64,000 nucleotides of DNA from Lachnospiraceae bacterium (GCA_024693135.1 JAILLN010000059.1:47844-111843), one strand, 5' to 3'. Numbered from the stretch's first letter, positions 9,363 to 19,711 are shown. The notes: a model not told the origin generated them from the sequence alone. Translations and numbers: made by a program.

Positions 9363-10867
9363 ACATCCAGGATCTTCTTGTCCGGTTCTTTGGTAGCCAG
9401 GCTCACTGCCACATCGACGATGAGGCCAAGAAGGAAAGCCGGCAGGAGCTCATAGATCGCAAGGGCTCCTCCCAGGGGAGCGATCAGGTATTTCCACACA
9501 AAGACCATCACACCGCCTGTTATCATTCCAGCCAGGGCGCCCTGCCGGTTTGACCTTCTCCAAAACAGGGAAAGCAGCACAACCGGCCCGAAGGCCGCGC
9601 CAAAACCGCCCCAGGCAAAGGAAACGATCCGAAATACGGAGCTGTCAGGATTCCTTGCAACAAAAACCGAGACGGCCGATATTATAACTACAGTTATTTT
9701 AGCAATCTTCACTGCTGTCTCATCCGAAAGCTTCTTCTTTCCGAAGGTCTGCAGCAGGTCTGAAGAAATCGCGGAGGAAGAAGCCAGAAGCTGGGAATCC
9801 GCCGTTGACATGGTAGCCGCCAAGATCCCAGATAATATCACACCTGCTATTATTGCCGCCAGGATTCCATGCTCGCTCATAAACCATGCAATCAGAATGA
9901 TCACCCTTTCTGCATTTCCGCTGCCCTCCAGGGTATCGATGATCCCAGCATCCGACATGGCCAGGCCGATAATCCCGATCAGCAATGCCGCAGCCATGGA
10001 GATCACTACCCATATGGTTGCCACTCTCCTGGAAATGGCCAGCTTTTTCTCATCCCCTACGGCCATGAAACGGACCAGGATATGAGGCATGCCGAAATAT
10101 CCAAGACCCCAGGCCAGGGTGGAGGCAATGGTCAGCCCTCCATAGACCCCTGCAGACATGGTTTCCGGGTCATAGCCTTGATTAATGTTCAGATAGCCAG
10201 GGAGAGCCCTGGCATTTTCCATCACGGCTCCCATGCCTCCGGCCTGTACCACGCCAAAGCAGATGACCACCACCAGAGCTATGCTCATGCAGATGCTCTG
10301 GATCAGGTCTGTGGTACATACAGCCCGGAATCCTCCCAGGGTGCAGTACAAGGAAATAATGATGGCACTGCTGATCATGGCAAAGAGATAATCTACATTA
10401 AAGAGGGTATTGAACAGCTTTCCGCAGGCGGCAAACCCGGATGCCACGTAGGGAATGAAGAATATCACGATGATGATGGCTGAAACCAGCGTCAGGATAT
10501 TCTTCTCATCCCCGTAGCGCTTGGAAAAATACTCCGGTATCGTGATGGCGCCTACCTTTTCGGTATACCGGCGGATTCGCTTTGCCGTAAAAAGCCAGTT
10601 CAGGTAGGTACCGATGGCAAGCCCTATGATGGTCCAGCCTGCTTCCGCCACTCCCGTAAGATATGCCAGCCCCGGTATGCCCAGCAAAAGCCAGCTGCTC
10701 ATGTCGGATGCCTCCGCACTCATGGCGGTGACAATAGGGCCGAGCTTTCTCCCTCCTAAATAAAAATCACCCGTGTCGTCATTTCCCTTTGAAAAAACGA
10801 CCCCGATAATGATCATGCCCAAAAGATAAACGACGATCGCCAGGATCAGAAAGATATTTGTAGCCAT
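9341..10867 (-). CDS. putP: Sodium/solute symporter, PutP-like
   Basis: SSS family: FYLGGRKLGPIVTAMSAEASDMSSWLLLGIPG; 508 aa multi-TM. Confidence 0.85.
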   Translation of the reverse strand: MATNIFLILAIVVYLLGMIIIGVVFSKGNDDTGDFYLGGRKLGPIVTAMSAEASDMSSWLLLGIPGLAYLTGVAEAGWTIIGLAIGTYLNWLFTAKRIRRYTEKVGAITIPEYFSKRYGDEKNILTLVSAIIIVIFFIPYVASGFAACGKLFNTLFNVDYLFAMISSAIIISLYCTLGGFRAVCTTDLIQSICMSIALVVVICFGVVQAGGMGAVMENARALPGYLNINQGYDPETMSAGVYGGLTIASTLAWGLGYFGMPHILVRFMAVGDEKKLAISRRVATIWVVISMAAALLIGIIGLAMSDAGIIDTLEGSGNAERVIILIAWFMSEHGILAAIIAGVILSGILAATMSTADSQLLASSSAISSDLLQTFGKKKLSDETAVKIAKITVVIISAVSVFVARNPDSSVFRIVSFAWGGFGAAFGPVVLLSLFWRRSNRQGALAGMITGGVMVFVWKYLIAPLGGALAIYELLPAFLLGLIVDVAVSLATKEPDKKILDVYDSVKG

Positions 10868-11035
10868 AAAAAACCTCCCCTAATAAGAAATTGCATAAAC
10901 CTTTACCATAGTACAGTAATAAAGTGTCCGCGTCAATCTATTATGTCTTAAATTTTAATCAATTTTTTCGTTTCATGCGCAGAAAATGTGTGATACAATA
11001 AGGGTTACCAATAAGCACAAAGGCGGTAATCTTAT

Positions 11036-11635
11036 ATGGAAGCAAAACTGACACCCGAACAGATCGATGCTTTGGGGGAAATGGCCAATATCAGCATGGG
11101 GAATTCCGCGACGACCTTAAGCCTTATGGTCTTTCATAAGGTAGATATCACCACCCCAAGGGTTGAGATCATAAAAAAGAGCCAGGCTCTGGATGATTAC
11201 GATCAGACCTGTGTTTTTGTCAATATTCATTTTGTGAAGGGGCTCACCGGCAATAACGTGCTGATCCTTAAGGAGCATGACGTGCTGGTGATGACAGACC
11301 TGATGATGGGCGGCAGCGGCAAGGATGTCACCGGCGAGGTTGGCGAGCTGCAAAAAAGTGCAGTTTCAGAGGCAATGAATCAAATGATGGGCACCTCTGC
11401 CACCTCCCTTTCCTCCATGTTCAACATGACCGTAGACATCAGTACGCCTTCCGTAGAAACCATCGATGTGAAGAGCGTCAAGGTATTTGAGAAAATGTTC
11501 GACAATCCGGCCGACCTGTTTGTCAAGATTTCCTTCGACATGAATATAGAAAATCTCATCGACAGCATCATGGTCCAGCTCTATCCGCTGGATTTTGCCT
11601 TGAAGATGTTTGAGCTGTTCAGCTCCATGCGTTGA
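11036..11635 (+). CDS. CheC/FliY-type chemotaxis phosphatase-like protein (no FliN domain)
   Basis: Two CheC-type motifs: EMANISMGNSATTLS and EAMNQMMGTSATSLS, in a 199-aa protein. Confidence 0.75.
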   Translation: MEAKLTPEQIDALGEMANISMGNSATTLSLMVFHKVDITTPRVEIIKKSQALDDYDQTCVFVNIHFVKGLTGNNVLILKEHDVLVMTDLMMGGSGKDVTGEVGELQKSAVSEAMNQMMGTSATSLSSMFNMTVDISTPSVETIDVKSVKVFEKMFDNPADLFVKISFDMNIENLIDSIMVQLYPLDFALKMFELFSSMR

Positions 11636-12548
11636 GATATTCCTGTACGCTTTTTATGGCACATGCTCCGTCAGATACGGCAGTAACGATCTGGCGGAGT
11701 TTTTTTGTACGTACGTCCCCTGCGGCAAAAATCCCGGGGATATTCGTTGCACAGTCCTCCCCGGCCCGGATATAACCGACGGAATCCATATCCAAAAGTC
11801 CCCTGCACCACTCTGTCTGCGGTTCCGTTCCAACCGCAGCAAATACGGCATCCGTCTTCATCCTTGATACGGTGCCATCGGTCTTATTCCTCACCAGGAC
11901 AGCCTCCACCGCACCATCCCCGCATATTTCCTCAACGGTCGCATTCAGGATCAAAGCAACATTTTCAAGCGCCCTAAGCCGTTCCTGAAGGATCCTGTCC
12001 GCACGGAGGGTATCCCGCCGGTGGATCAGCTTCACCTCCTTGCAGATGCCTGCCAAGAAAACCGCTTCATCCGCCGCTGTATTTCCTCCGCCCACCACCA
12101 CAGCCGTCCTTCCCCGGAAAAAGGCGCCATCGCAGACTGCGCAATAGGATACGCCGCAGCCTTCAAGCTCCTCCTCTCCCGGGACGCCCAGCCTCCTGTG
12201 GCTGGTACCGGAAGCGATGACCACTGCCTTCGCCTCATAAGCCTTCGCATCCCTGCAGCAAACACGCTTTACCCCTTCGGGTAAAAGCTCTATTCCGGCC
12301 ACCTCGGCTTCTGTTATGGAAGCCCCCAGGCCTTCCGCCTGCCGGACCATGGCTTCGGAAAGCTCACTTCCCTGTATGCCCGGAAGCCCGGGATAATTCT
12401 CGATCACCCCGGTATTTGCAGCCTGGCCCCCCGGCGCATAAGCCCCCTCCAGCAGCAAGAAGCTCAGCCCTGCCCTGACAGCATAAATGGCTGCGGTCAG
12501 CCCTGCCGGTCCGCAGCCAATGATGATCAAATCATAAATACGATCCAT
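11619..12548 (-). CDS. trxB: Thioredoxin-disulfide reductase
   Basis: IIGCGPAGLTAAIYAVRAGL; CAVCDGAFF; VVVGGGNTAADEA; FAAGDVR. Confidence 0.93.
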   Translation of the reverse strand: MDRIYDLIIIGCGPAGLTAAIYAVRAGLSFLLLEGAYAPGGQAANTGVIENYPGLPGIQGSELSEAMVRQAEGLGASITEAEVAGIELLPEGVKRVCCRDAKAYEAKAVVIASGTSHRRLGVPGEEELEGCGVSYCAVCDGAFFRGRTAVVVGGGNTAADEAVFLAGICKEVKLIHRRDTLRADRILQERLRALENVALILNATVEEICGDGAVEAVLVRNKTDGTVSRMKTDAVFAAVGTEPQTEWCRGLLDMDSVGYIRAGEDCATNIPGIFAAGDVRTKKLRQIVTAVSDGACAIKSVQEYLNAWS

Positions 12549-12560
12549 GCTTCCTCTCCC

Positions 12561-14000
12561 TCAGCCGGTAAACTCTGCCCATTTTGCCACAAAGATCAGC
12601 AATATGATAAAGATAAGCCCGATCACGATAATAAATTTATAGGACCGCCTGTTTTCCAGGAGCTCCCCAAAGGCCTCCTGAATGGAATCCCAGGCATATG
12701 CTATGGTCAAAATCTCAGTCAGGATGATCAGGATACAGGAAATGATCACGATCCAAAGAGCCGAACGGCTGCCCGAATTCACATACCTTAAGAAGGTGAC
12801 CATAGAGGCCAGGGCCGCCAGGCATGAAAACAAAGTATTGACCGCAAAGAGAGCCGGCAGGCTTCCCTTCTTTTCGCTTTCTGCCGAAGCCGCCTTTACA
12901 CGGGCCGCATTCTCCCTTACCGGATATCTCGCATCCAGCTCCTTATAAAGCTCCCCAATGGCCAGCTGGTTGTATGCCTTCGCATAGATCCTCTGGGTCA
13001 GGATATCTTCTGAAAACTGGGTCGAGAAAAACACCCTGCGGTACAGGATCGCCGTCTCCTCCCCTGCCCCATCCCGAAGCCCCAGAAGAAGCATGAATTT
13101 TTGATGGAGCAGCAGAGCATACATCACAAGAATGCCCGTATTGAAATAATCCAGGAAGTTGCCTGTCAGGTATTCCCTGTGGCTTCCATTCTGATCCTCA
13201 CAGCCATACGCCAGGCAGGCCAGGCCGGATGGTGACATTCCGAAATTCACATAGTCGTCTAAGGCCAGGATCTCCGCATAATCATCATATTCAAAATTGG
13301 CCGGATGCCTATGTTCCGTGCCATTATATCCATACCTTGCCACATACATGCGGTTCAGCTGCTTCGCATCCGTGGTGAAGGGGCCGGGAGTTCCTTCCGA
13401 ATAATTGAAGGAAAGGAACGGCAGGCGGGAATCCTCAAATTTAGAATGATGGAACTGAAACTTCAGCCTGTCTGCCGTATCCCGGTCGAATAACGCCCGG
13501 ATACAGGTGATCAGCGGGATATTGGATTCCTTCGTGCCCAGGGCGGCCAGGCCGGGCCAGGCCAGATAGGAGCACATTTCGGCAACCGTATATTCATTTG
13601 CATTTGGATTGGTATCCAGAAATTTCAGGATAACGAAGCCCACCTTGCTTGTAAAAAGCATCATCGAGACTCCGTCAACCCGGTACGGGGTCGGATAGAA
13701 CTCTCCGCCGATGGAAAGCAGCACCCCTTCCTCCAGCTTGCCGAAGCGTGATCTCTTTAAGGTATAATACAGGCAGTTTTCCGAAAGCCTGTCGTTCATG
13801 TGGGCATAAAAAGAGGCGCCCCATCCGGAATAGGCTCTTTCTTCATCCGCCAATGTTGCACGGTTTCTCTCATCCTTCAGAATATACGGCCTTGCATCCC
13901 ATACTTCAGAATCCAGCCTGAATTTGAAGGACTCAAAATCCTCTCCAAAATATCGAAAAGGAAGGAAAAAATATGAAAAATGAAGCTCTTCTTCCCTCAT
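12561..14000 (-). CDS. Uncharacterised 479-aa protein with C-terminal transmembrane helices
   Basis: Long ORF with three C-terminal hydrophobic segments (LPALFAVNTLFSCLAALASMVTFL, SALWIVIISCILIILTEILTI, SYKFIIVIGLIFIILLIFVAKW); no family recognised. Confidence 0.7.
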   Translation of the reverse strand: MREEELHFSYFFLPFRYFGEDFESFKFRLDSEVWDARPYILKDERNRATLADEERAYSGWGASFYAHMNDRLSENCLYYTLKRSRFGKLEEGVLLSIGGEFYPTPYRVDGVSMMLFTSKVGFVILKFLDTNPNANEYTVAEMCSYLAWPGLAALGTKESNIPLITCIRALFDRDTADRLKFQFHHSKFEDSRLPFLSFNYSEGTPGPFTTDAKQLNRMYVARYGYNGTEHRHPANFEYDDYAEILALDDYVNFGMSPSGLACLAYGCEDQNGSHREYLTGNFLDYFNTGILVMYALLLHQKFMLLLGLRDGAGEETAILYRRVFFSTQFSEDILTQRIYAKAYNQLAIGELYKELDARYPVRENAARVKAASAESEKKGSLPALFAVNTLFSCLAALASMVTFLRYVNSGSRSALWIVIISCILIILTEILTIAYAWDSIQEAFGELLENRRSYKFIIVIGLIFIILLIFVAKWAEFTG

Positions 14001-14018
14001 GGCGCCCCTTTGATATGA

Positions 14019-15176
14019 TCATTCAAACGCGATGTTTTCCCATTCCTCGTTACGGATCAGCCCGATATAGGTCTTACCCACATTGATCCGGATCTCGGCT
14101 CCGTTCTCATCATAGAATTTCGTCGGTGTCAGATCATCCATCTTCGACCAGGTCACCTTGATGCACTTCCCATTGGTCAGATAATATCCGATCCTCTCCG
14201 AATTTTCAGAATCGCAGGGATAATACATCATATAGCCGTGGTCGTCCAGCTTCTCCATCTTTGCCCTCTCCAAAAATACATTTTTGAAGCTGAGCTGCTT
14301 ATTCCCGTTTCCGGCATCCACCTCCGGCTTGCCATACTGGAAATACTTATATACGCCTTCCGCCGCATCGTATTCCATCCAGGGATTGTTGTGATGGAAG
14401 GGCAGGGAAACCTTGGTGCAGCTGGTAGCCGAGCCGTATTGATCCAGTGTGTTGGGATTGTTCCGGGAAGCAAATACCCAGTGGTCTCCACGGTAATAGT
14501 CATTATATGTGGTAGAAAAACCCGCATTCTTGAAATTCTTTTCCAGATCACCCGGAAGGATATACTCCGTAAATTCCCTGGGCTTTCCGTTATCCACCCG
14601 GGAGAATGTGCCGCTAAACCGCTCCACATACGGATTCTTGTAGAAATTTTCATTCCAGAAGGGGCCGCCGTCATGGCAGAGCACTGCATTCCACTCCGGT
14701 GCGATCCTTAAATTCGTAGGACGGGTGCTCCGGATGGAGCCGAACTGCTGCAGATTGCCCCAGTCCTTCACCAATGCCATGAAACGAGTGACTCCGTCAT
14801 TCTGCGTGCTGTTCATCATCTCATAGACCACATCCGCGCTGGTAATCCCGAAATGAGGAAGGGCCTTGGTCTCGTCGTCCACCATGACCGCGATAGGCCT
14901 CTGATTCTGAATGGACTCATCGATCCATTCCCCGCTCAGCTGGTTTGCCACCATCCCGGCCGGGGGCACATCTGCTTCCTCCACAGGAGCCGCCGGAGTT
15001 TCCTCCACGGGAGCCGGCTGAGGTGCCGGACTGTCCTGGATCACCATAGCGGGCTGCATGGCCGGTGCAGATTCTTCTACAGCCTCCTCCTCCTTATCCT
15101 TATCCTTCTTGCCACAGCCGGCCATGGCTAAAACGACTGCCAGAGCCAAAATCAATAATGCTTTCCACTTTTTCAT
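14019..15176 (-). CDS. DUF3048 domain (YerB-like) lipoprotein
   Basis: Lipobox LAMAGCGKK; RPIAVMVDDETKALPHFGITSADVVYEMMNSTQNDGVTRFMAL. Confidence 0.85.
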   Translation of the reverse strand: MKKWKALLILALAVVLAMAGCGKKDKDKEEEAVEESAPAMQPAMVIQDSPAPQPAPVEETPAAPVEEADVPPAGMVANQLSGEWIDESIQNQRPIAVMVDDETKALPHFGITSADVVYEMMNSTQNDGVTRFMALVKDWGNLQQFGSIRSTRPTNLRIAPEWNAVLCHDGGPFWNENFYKNPYVERFSGTFSRVDNGKPREFTEYILPGDLEKNFKNAGFSTTYNDYYRGDHWVFASRNNPNTLDQYGSATSCTKVSLPFHHNNPWMEYDAAEGVYKYFQYGKPEVDAGNGNKQLSFKNVFLERAKMEKLDDHGYMMYYPCDSENSERIGYYLTNGKCIKVTWSKMDDLTPTKFYDENGAEIRINVGKTYIGLIRNEEWENIAFE

Positions 15177-15277
15177 AAATCTCTGCTCCTTTTTACATAA
15201 ATAAAAGCGATTGCTTCGTTGCGCCACAACCCCTGCAATCGCACGACCGGCGTCCGAGTCTTCCTCTTTCTGCCGTA

Positions 15278-15348
15278 AGCGGATGGCGGGAATCGAACCC
15301 GTGTGGCCGGCTTGGGAAGCCGGTGCACTGCCATTGTGCTACATCCGC
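15278..15348 (-). tRNA. tRNA-Gly (anticodon CCC)
   Basis: Reverse strand GCGGATG...CCGGC-TTCCCAA-GCCGG...GGTTCGATTCC..CATCCGC-T. Confidence 0.93.
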
Positions 15349-15562
15349 ATGGAGATGACCAAAAAGCCATCGACCATTATTTTACCTATTAAAAGCCGCA
15401 ATGTCAATTGTAACCTTTAAAAACATCCTTCCCCGTGGTAAAATGGAGCCGCGATTAAGCGTATCGCCTTCATGAGGACACGGATCAGGCAGTTTGCGTA
15501 AATGGACGGATGCTCAGTTCATCCCATTTCCTGCTGCCATATCTAAAAAAGGAGGACCTAAT

Positions 15563-16195
15563 ATGGATTTTCTGAAATCTACCTTGAAACAGGAAATTTT
15601 TTCCGCCGTTCTTTATGGGCTTCTGGGTATTTTCTTCATCGCACAGCCCGGCCTTGCCTTCATTACCATAGGAAAGATTCTGTCCATCGGCATGCTCGTC
15701 ATCGGGATCAGCATGATTGCCCTTTATTTCCGCGAAAAAAGCTATGTCGGCGTCCAGAATAACGGCCTTGCCATCGGCCTGATCATCGTATTTGTCTCCC
15801 TGTATTTCCTGATCCGGGCCGATGACCTTGCAAAGCTCATCGGTTTCCTTATCGGCTTCCTCATCATCATTTCCGGGATCATGCAGTTTCAGTCCTCTCT
15901 TAACCTCATGCATTTCAAGGTAAGCCACTGGGCCATTTCCCTGGTCTCCTCCGTGATCATGGTGGTGCTGGGGATCATTGCGCTGCTGTATCCGTTTAAG
16001 ATGGAAAAGACCCTGATCCTGGTTTCCGGCATCTTCATCCTGGTATGCTCTCTTTTTAAGATCCTGACGATCCTGCTTTTAATGTACGGCGCACGCTCGA
16101 TCCAAAAGACAGAAGAAGCCATGGATGTAACGGAAAGCGCCGTGGTTATCACCACCCCTGCCGAGACGACCGGCACAAAAGACAATACGAACTAA
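15563..16195 (+). CDS. HdeD/DUF308-family membrane protein
   Basis: MDFLKSTLKQEIFSAVLYGLLGIFFIAQPGLAF; repeated TM pairs; RBS ggagg before 15563. Confidence 0.75.
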   Translation: MDFLKSTLKQEIFSAVLYGLLGIFFIAQPGLAFITIGKILSIGMLVIGISMIALYFREKSYVGVQNNGLAIGLIIVFVSLYFLIRADDLAKLIGFLIGFLIIISGIMQFQSSLNLMHFKVSHWAISLVSSVIMVVLGIIALLYPFKMEKTLILVSGIFILVCSLFKILTILLLMYGARSIQKTEEAMDVTESAVVITTPAETTGTKDNTN

Positions 16196-16261
16196 GCTCT
16201 CCGGGATCCCTCGCTGCATCCGGATCCCCTATAATTCCTACAGAAAGAGAAATATAAGACA

Positions 16262-17236
16262 ATGAAAGAATTATCTAAACTGCTCGGATTCCGTAAAGAG
16301 ATCAAAGTCGTAGATGCCACCATGCGGGACGGCGGACTGGTGAATGATTTCTTTTTTGATGACAAGTTCGTCCAGCGTCTGTACCAGACCAATCTGAAAG
16401 CCGGTGTAGACTGCATGGAGGTTGGCTATAAGGCTTCCCGCGAGATCTTTGATCCCAAGAAATTCGGGAAATGGAAATTCTCCGCGGACGAAGACATCCT
16501 CGCGGTCATCGGCGAGAATAATACCGACATGAAGCTCGCGGTCATGGCCGACGTGGGCCGGTGCAATTACCGGCAGGACATCCATGATAAGAAAAGCTCG
16601 CCCCTGGATATCATCCGGGTCGCCACCTATGTCAATACCATGCCCGCTGCCATCGACATGATCGAAGACTCCAAGAAAAAGGGCTATGAAGTCACCTGCA
16701 ATATCATGGCCATCTCCAATGCCCAGGAGGGAGACATCAAGATCGCCCTGGAAATGCTCTGCCAGTCTCCCGTGGATGTGATCTATATCGTAGACAGCTT
16801 TGGCTCCCTTTATCCGGAGCAGATCGCCCGCATTTCCGATCTATATATGGAATATGCCGTGAAGTACGGCAAGCAGGTGGGAATACACGCCCACAACAAC
16901 CAGCAGCTGGCCTTTGCCAATACCATCGAAGCAGTAGGAGACGGCGTCAACTGGCTGGATGCCACCTATTCCGGCATGGGACGTGGCGCCGGCAATTGCT
17001 CCATGGAAAACCTGCTCGGCTTCTTAAGAAATCCGAAATACAATATCTTCCCGGTCATCCGGTTCGTGGAAAACGATATGATCCCTCTCCGCCAGAGCGG
17101 CGTGACCTGGGGGTATGACCTTCAATACCTGATGACCGGCCTTTTAAACCAGCATCCGCGTACAGCCATCGACTTCACCAAGGCAGGCCGGACGGATTAT
17201 GTGGAATTCTACAAGGAGATCGTTGCCCAGGATTAA
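16262..17236 (+). CDS. DRE-TIM metallolyase / aldolase-domain protein of unknown substrate
   Basis: VVDATMRDGGLVNDFFFDD; GIHAHNNQQLAFANTIEA; GMGRGAGNCSMENLLGF. Confidence 0.8.
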   Translation: MKELSKLLGFRKEIKVVDATMRDGGLVNDFFFDDKFVQRLYQTNLKAGVDCMEVGYKASREIFDPKKFGKWKFSADEDILAVIGENNTDMKLAVMADVGRCNYRQDIHDKKSSPLDIIRVATYVNTMPAAIDMIEDSKKKGYEVTCNIMAISNAQEGDIKIALEMLCQSPVDVIYIVDSFGSLYPEQIARISDLYMEYAVKYGKQVGIHAHNNQQLAFANTIEAVGDGVNWLDATYSGMGRGAGNCSMENLLGFLRNPKYNIFPVIRFVENDMIPLRQSGVTWGYDLQYLMTGLLNQHPRTAIDFTKAGRTDYVEFYKEIVAQD

Positions 17237-18636
17237 GTCTCTTTGGCTGCAAAAAGCTCCTGTTTCCTTCGGATCATTTCCTCCACATCTGCGATATACC
17301 GGTGCGTCTCTTTGAAGTTCGCGCTCCTTCGGCAGGTGCCCTCATCATCCACTCTCTTGCTGATGGCGCCTGCACCCATGGCAGCGATATCCTGTACCTC
17401 TTCATTGATCAGAATGTTGTATATCCCATATTTCCCCGGTTTGGCAAAGCCTGTATTCTCCAGATTGCCGGTCATGTTTTTCTGCCGGTACAGATAATAG
17501 GGCATAAGGCCCATTGCCCTCGCGCCTTCCATGGCAAGCCTCATCATCTTCTCCATGTCCCGGTCATCTGCCTCCTCCCGGTCCGTTATCCCGGCAAGCA
17601 TCGACCCTCTTTTGACCGCAAGGGAATGAACCGTCAGGCTGTCCGGTGAGAGCTTCCCGATCTCCTCAAGGGTATATTGCACATCTCCTATTCCTTCTCC
17701 CGGAAGGCCCAGAATGATATCCATATTGATATTGTCAAATCCCTCATCCCTCGCCAGCAGAAAAGCCCGGATCACATCCTCCCTGGTATGCTTCCTTCCG
17801 ATCCGCTCCAAAGTCTCGTCCCGCATGGTCTGTGGATTCACAGAGATCCTACTTACCCCGTGCCGCTTCAAGAGCCGGAGCCTTTCTCTGTCGATCGAAT
17901 CCGGCCTGCCCGCTTCCACCGTAAATTCCTTCATCCCGGAAAGGTCAAAGCTCTCCTCAAGGACAGTAAAAAGCTCCTCCAGCTCCTCCGTAAGCAGGGC
18001 GGTGGGCGTGCCGCCTCCTATATAGCCCGATTCCGGCGGCCTCCCATTTAAGATCCGGGCTGTGCCGCGGATCTCAAGAAACAGCGCTTCAAGATACTTC
18101 CTCACCCTATCCCTGGTCTTCCCCACGGATTCGGATGCAAATGAGCAATACAGGCACCGGCTGGGGCAGAAGGGGATATGAAGATAGAGGCTGATCCCCT
18201 CTTTTGGGGAAAGCCGGGACAGTATTTCCCTTTCCCTCACGGCGATCTCTCTGCAAAGCAGGGCCTTCTCACGGGAAAGCAGATACTGCTCCTCCATATC
18301 CCTTACCACAGCTTCCCCTTCCATCCCGGCATCGAGCCTTCTCATGGCAAGCCTTACCGGCCGGATCCCCGTAAGAGAGCCCCAGGGCAGGCTTTTCCCC
18401 GTTTTTTCACAGAGTGCCTGATAGAGGCTCCTCTTGAAGGGATCCCTTCCTCCGGTATCCGGATATACGCGGAAGGCCTCTTTTTCATCCCACGCAAACA
18501 GAAGGCAGGCCTGCTCATTGGCAGGTCCGCCCAGATGCTCTACCGAAACCTCAGCTCCCGGAAAAAAAGCCTTTGCCAGGGCATGGATCTCGTTTTCATA
18601 TTCATAGATCCGAAGATTACTGATGATGCGAAGCAT
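17233..18636 (-). CDS. hemZ: Coproporphyrinogen dehydrogenase-like radical SAM protein
   Basis: LYLHIPFCPSRCLYCSFAS (CxxxCxxC); GYIGGGTPTAL; long N-terminal domain typical of HemZ. Confidence 0.88.
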   Translation of the reverse strand: MLRIISNLRIYEYENEIHALAKAFFPGAEVSVEHLGGPANEQACLLFAWDEKEAFRVYPDTGGRDPFKRSLYQALCEKTGKSLPWGSLTGIRPVRLAMRRLDAGMEGEAVVRDMEEQYLLSREKALLCREIAVREREILSRLSPKEGISLYLHIPFCPSRCLYCSFASESVGKTRDRVRKYLEALFLEIRGTARILNGRPPESGYIGGGTPTALLTEELEELFTVLEESFDLSGMKEFTVEAGRPDSIDRERLRLLKRHGVSRISVNPQTMRDETLERIGRKHTREDVIRAFLLARDEGFDNINMDIILGLPGEGIGDVQYTLEEIGKLSPDSLTVHSLAVKRGSMLAGITDREEADDRDMEKMMRLAMEGARAMGLMPYYLYRQKNMTGNLENTGFAKPGKYGIYNILINEEVQDIAAMGAGAISKRVDDEGTCRRSANFKETHRYIADVEEMIRRKQELFAAKET

Positions 18637-18643
18637 AAAACTC

Positions 18644-19651
18644 TTACAGGAGATGGATCCCGTGGGCTTCCGCCTCCTGCTCCGTTTCTTTTGGCCATAC
18701 GGCAGAATGCACCTCCCCGATATGAGCCTTCCTTAAGAAATACATACAGATCCTGGACTGCCCGATCCCTCCCCCAATGGTATAGGGCAATTCTCCCTTC
18801 AGGAGTGCCTTCTGGAAATGAAGCTGGGCCCTGTCCTCACATCCTGCCTCCTTCAGCTGCCTCTCCAGGGCTTCTTCATCCACCCGGATGCCCATAGAGG
18901 AAAGCTCCAGGGCACAATCCAATACCGGATAATATACGATAATGTCCCCGTTCAGGCTCCAGTCATCATAGTCCGGGGCTCTTCCGTCGTGCTTCTGGCC
19001 GGATTTCAGCTTCCCGCCGATCTGCTTGATAAAGACGGCCCCATGCAGCTTAACACATTCCTTTTCCCGCTCCTTCGGAGTGAGCCCTGGATATTCATCC
19101 TCCAGCTCCTGGGAAGTCACAAAATAAATATCCTGTGGCAGAAGGGGGTCGATATACTCATATTTCTCTGACATATACCGTTCCGTTTCCTTCAAGGCTT
19201 CGTATACGGAACGCACGATGACCTCCAATACGGTATCATTCCTCTCCTCCTTGTAGATCACCCGTTCCCAGTCCCACTGGTCTACATAGATGGAATGCAG
19301 ATTATCCGTATCCTCATCCCTGCGTACCGCGGTCATGTCGGCATACAATCCCTCTCCATGCCCAAAGCCGTATCGCTTCAGCGCATATCTTTTCCATTTT
19401 GCCAGGGACTGTACGATCTCCACCACTTCTCCGGTTTCCTTCAAGTCAAAGCTCACCGGCCGCTCAACCCCGTTCAGATTGTCATTCAGTCCCGTTCTCG
19501 GTTCCACGAAAAGCGGTGCCGAAACTCTGGTAAGATTCAGATTTTTTGCCAGTGCCCGTTCAAAATGATCCTTCACCTCTTTGATCGCGACCTCAGTCTC
19601 CCTGATGTCCAGTCTGCTTTTATAATGCTCCGGTATCTGTATGCTGCCCAT
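18644..19651 (-). CDS. asnA: Aspartate--ammonia ligase
   Basis: LFVEPRTGLNDNLNGVERPVSFD; YVDQWDWERVI; GGGIGQSRICMYFLRKAHIGEVHSAVWP. Confidence 0.95.
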   Translation of the reverse strand: MGSIQIPEHYKSRLDIRETEVAIKEVKDHFERALAKNLNLTRVSAPLFVEPRTGLNDNLNGVERPVSFDLKETGEVVEIVQSLAKWKRYALKRYGFGHGEGLYADMTAVRRDEDTDNLHSIYVDQWDWERVIYKEERNDTVLEVIVRSVYEALKETERYMSEKYEYIDPLLPQDIYFVTSQELEDEYPGLTPKEREKECVKLHGAVFIKQIGGKLKSGQKHDGRAPDYDDWSLNGDIIVYYPVLDCALELSSMGIRVDEEALERQLKEAGCEDRAQLHFQKALLKGELPYTIGGGIGQSRICMYFLRKAHIGEVHSAVWPKETEQEAEAHGIHLL

Positions 19652-19711
19652 TTTTTCCTCCTCAAAAAAGCATTTTATCTCCGGCCGGATCCGTCCCCCA
19701 TAAGACCTGCC

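Noticed and set aside
10968-10999. Promoter for the CheC/FliY-like gene (TGTGATACAAT)
   Set aside because: A plausible extended -10, but the -35 is poor, so not listed as a supported feature.
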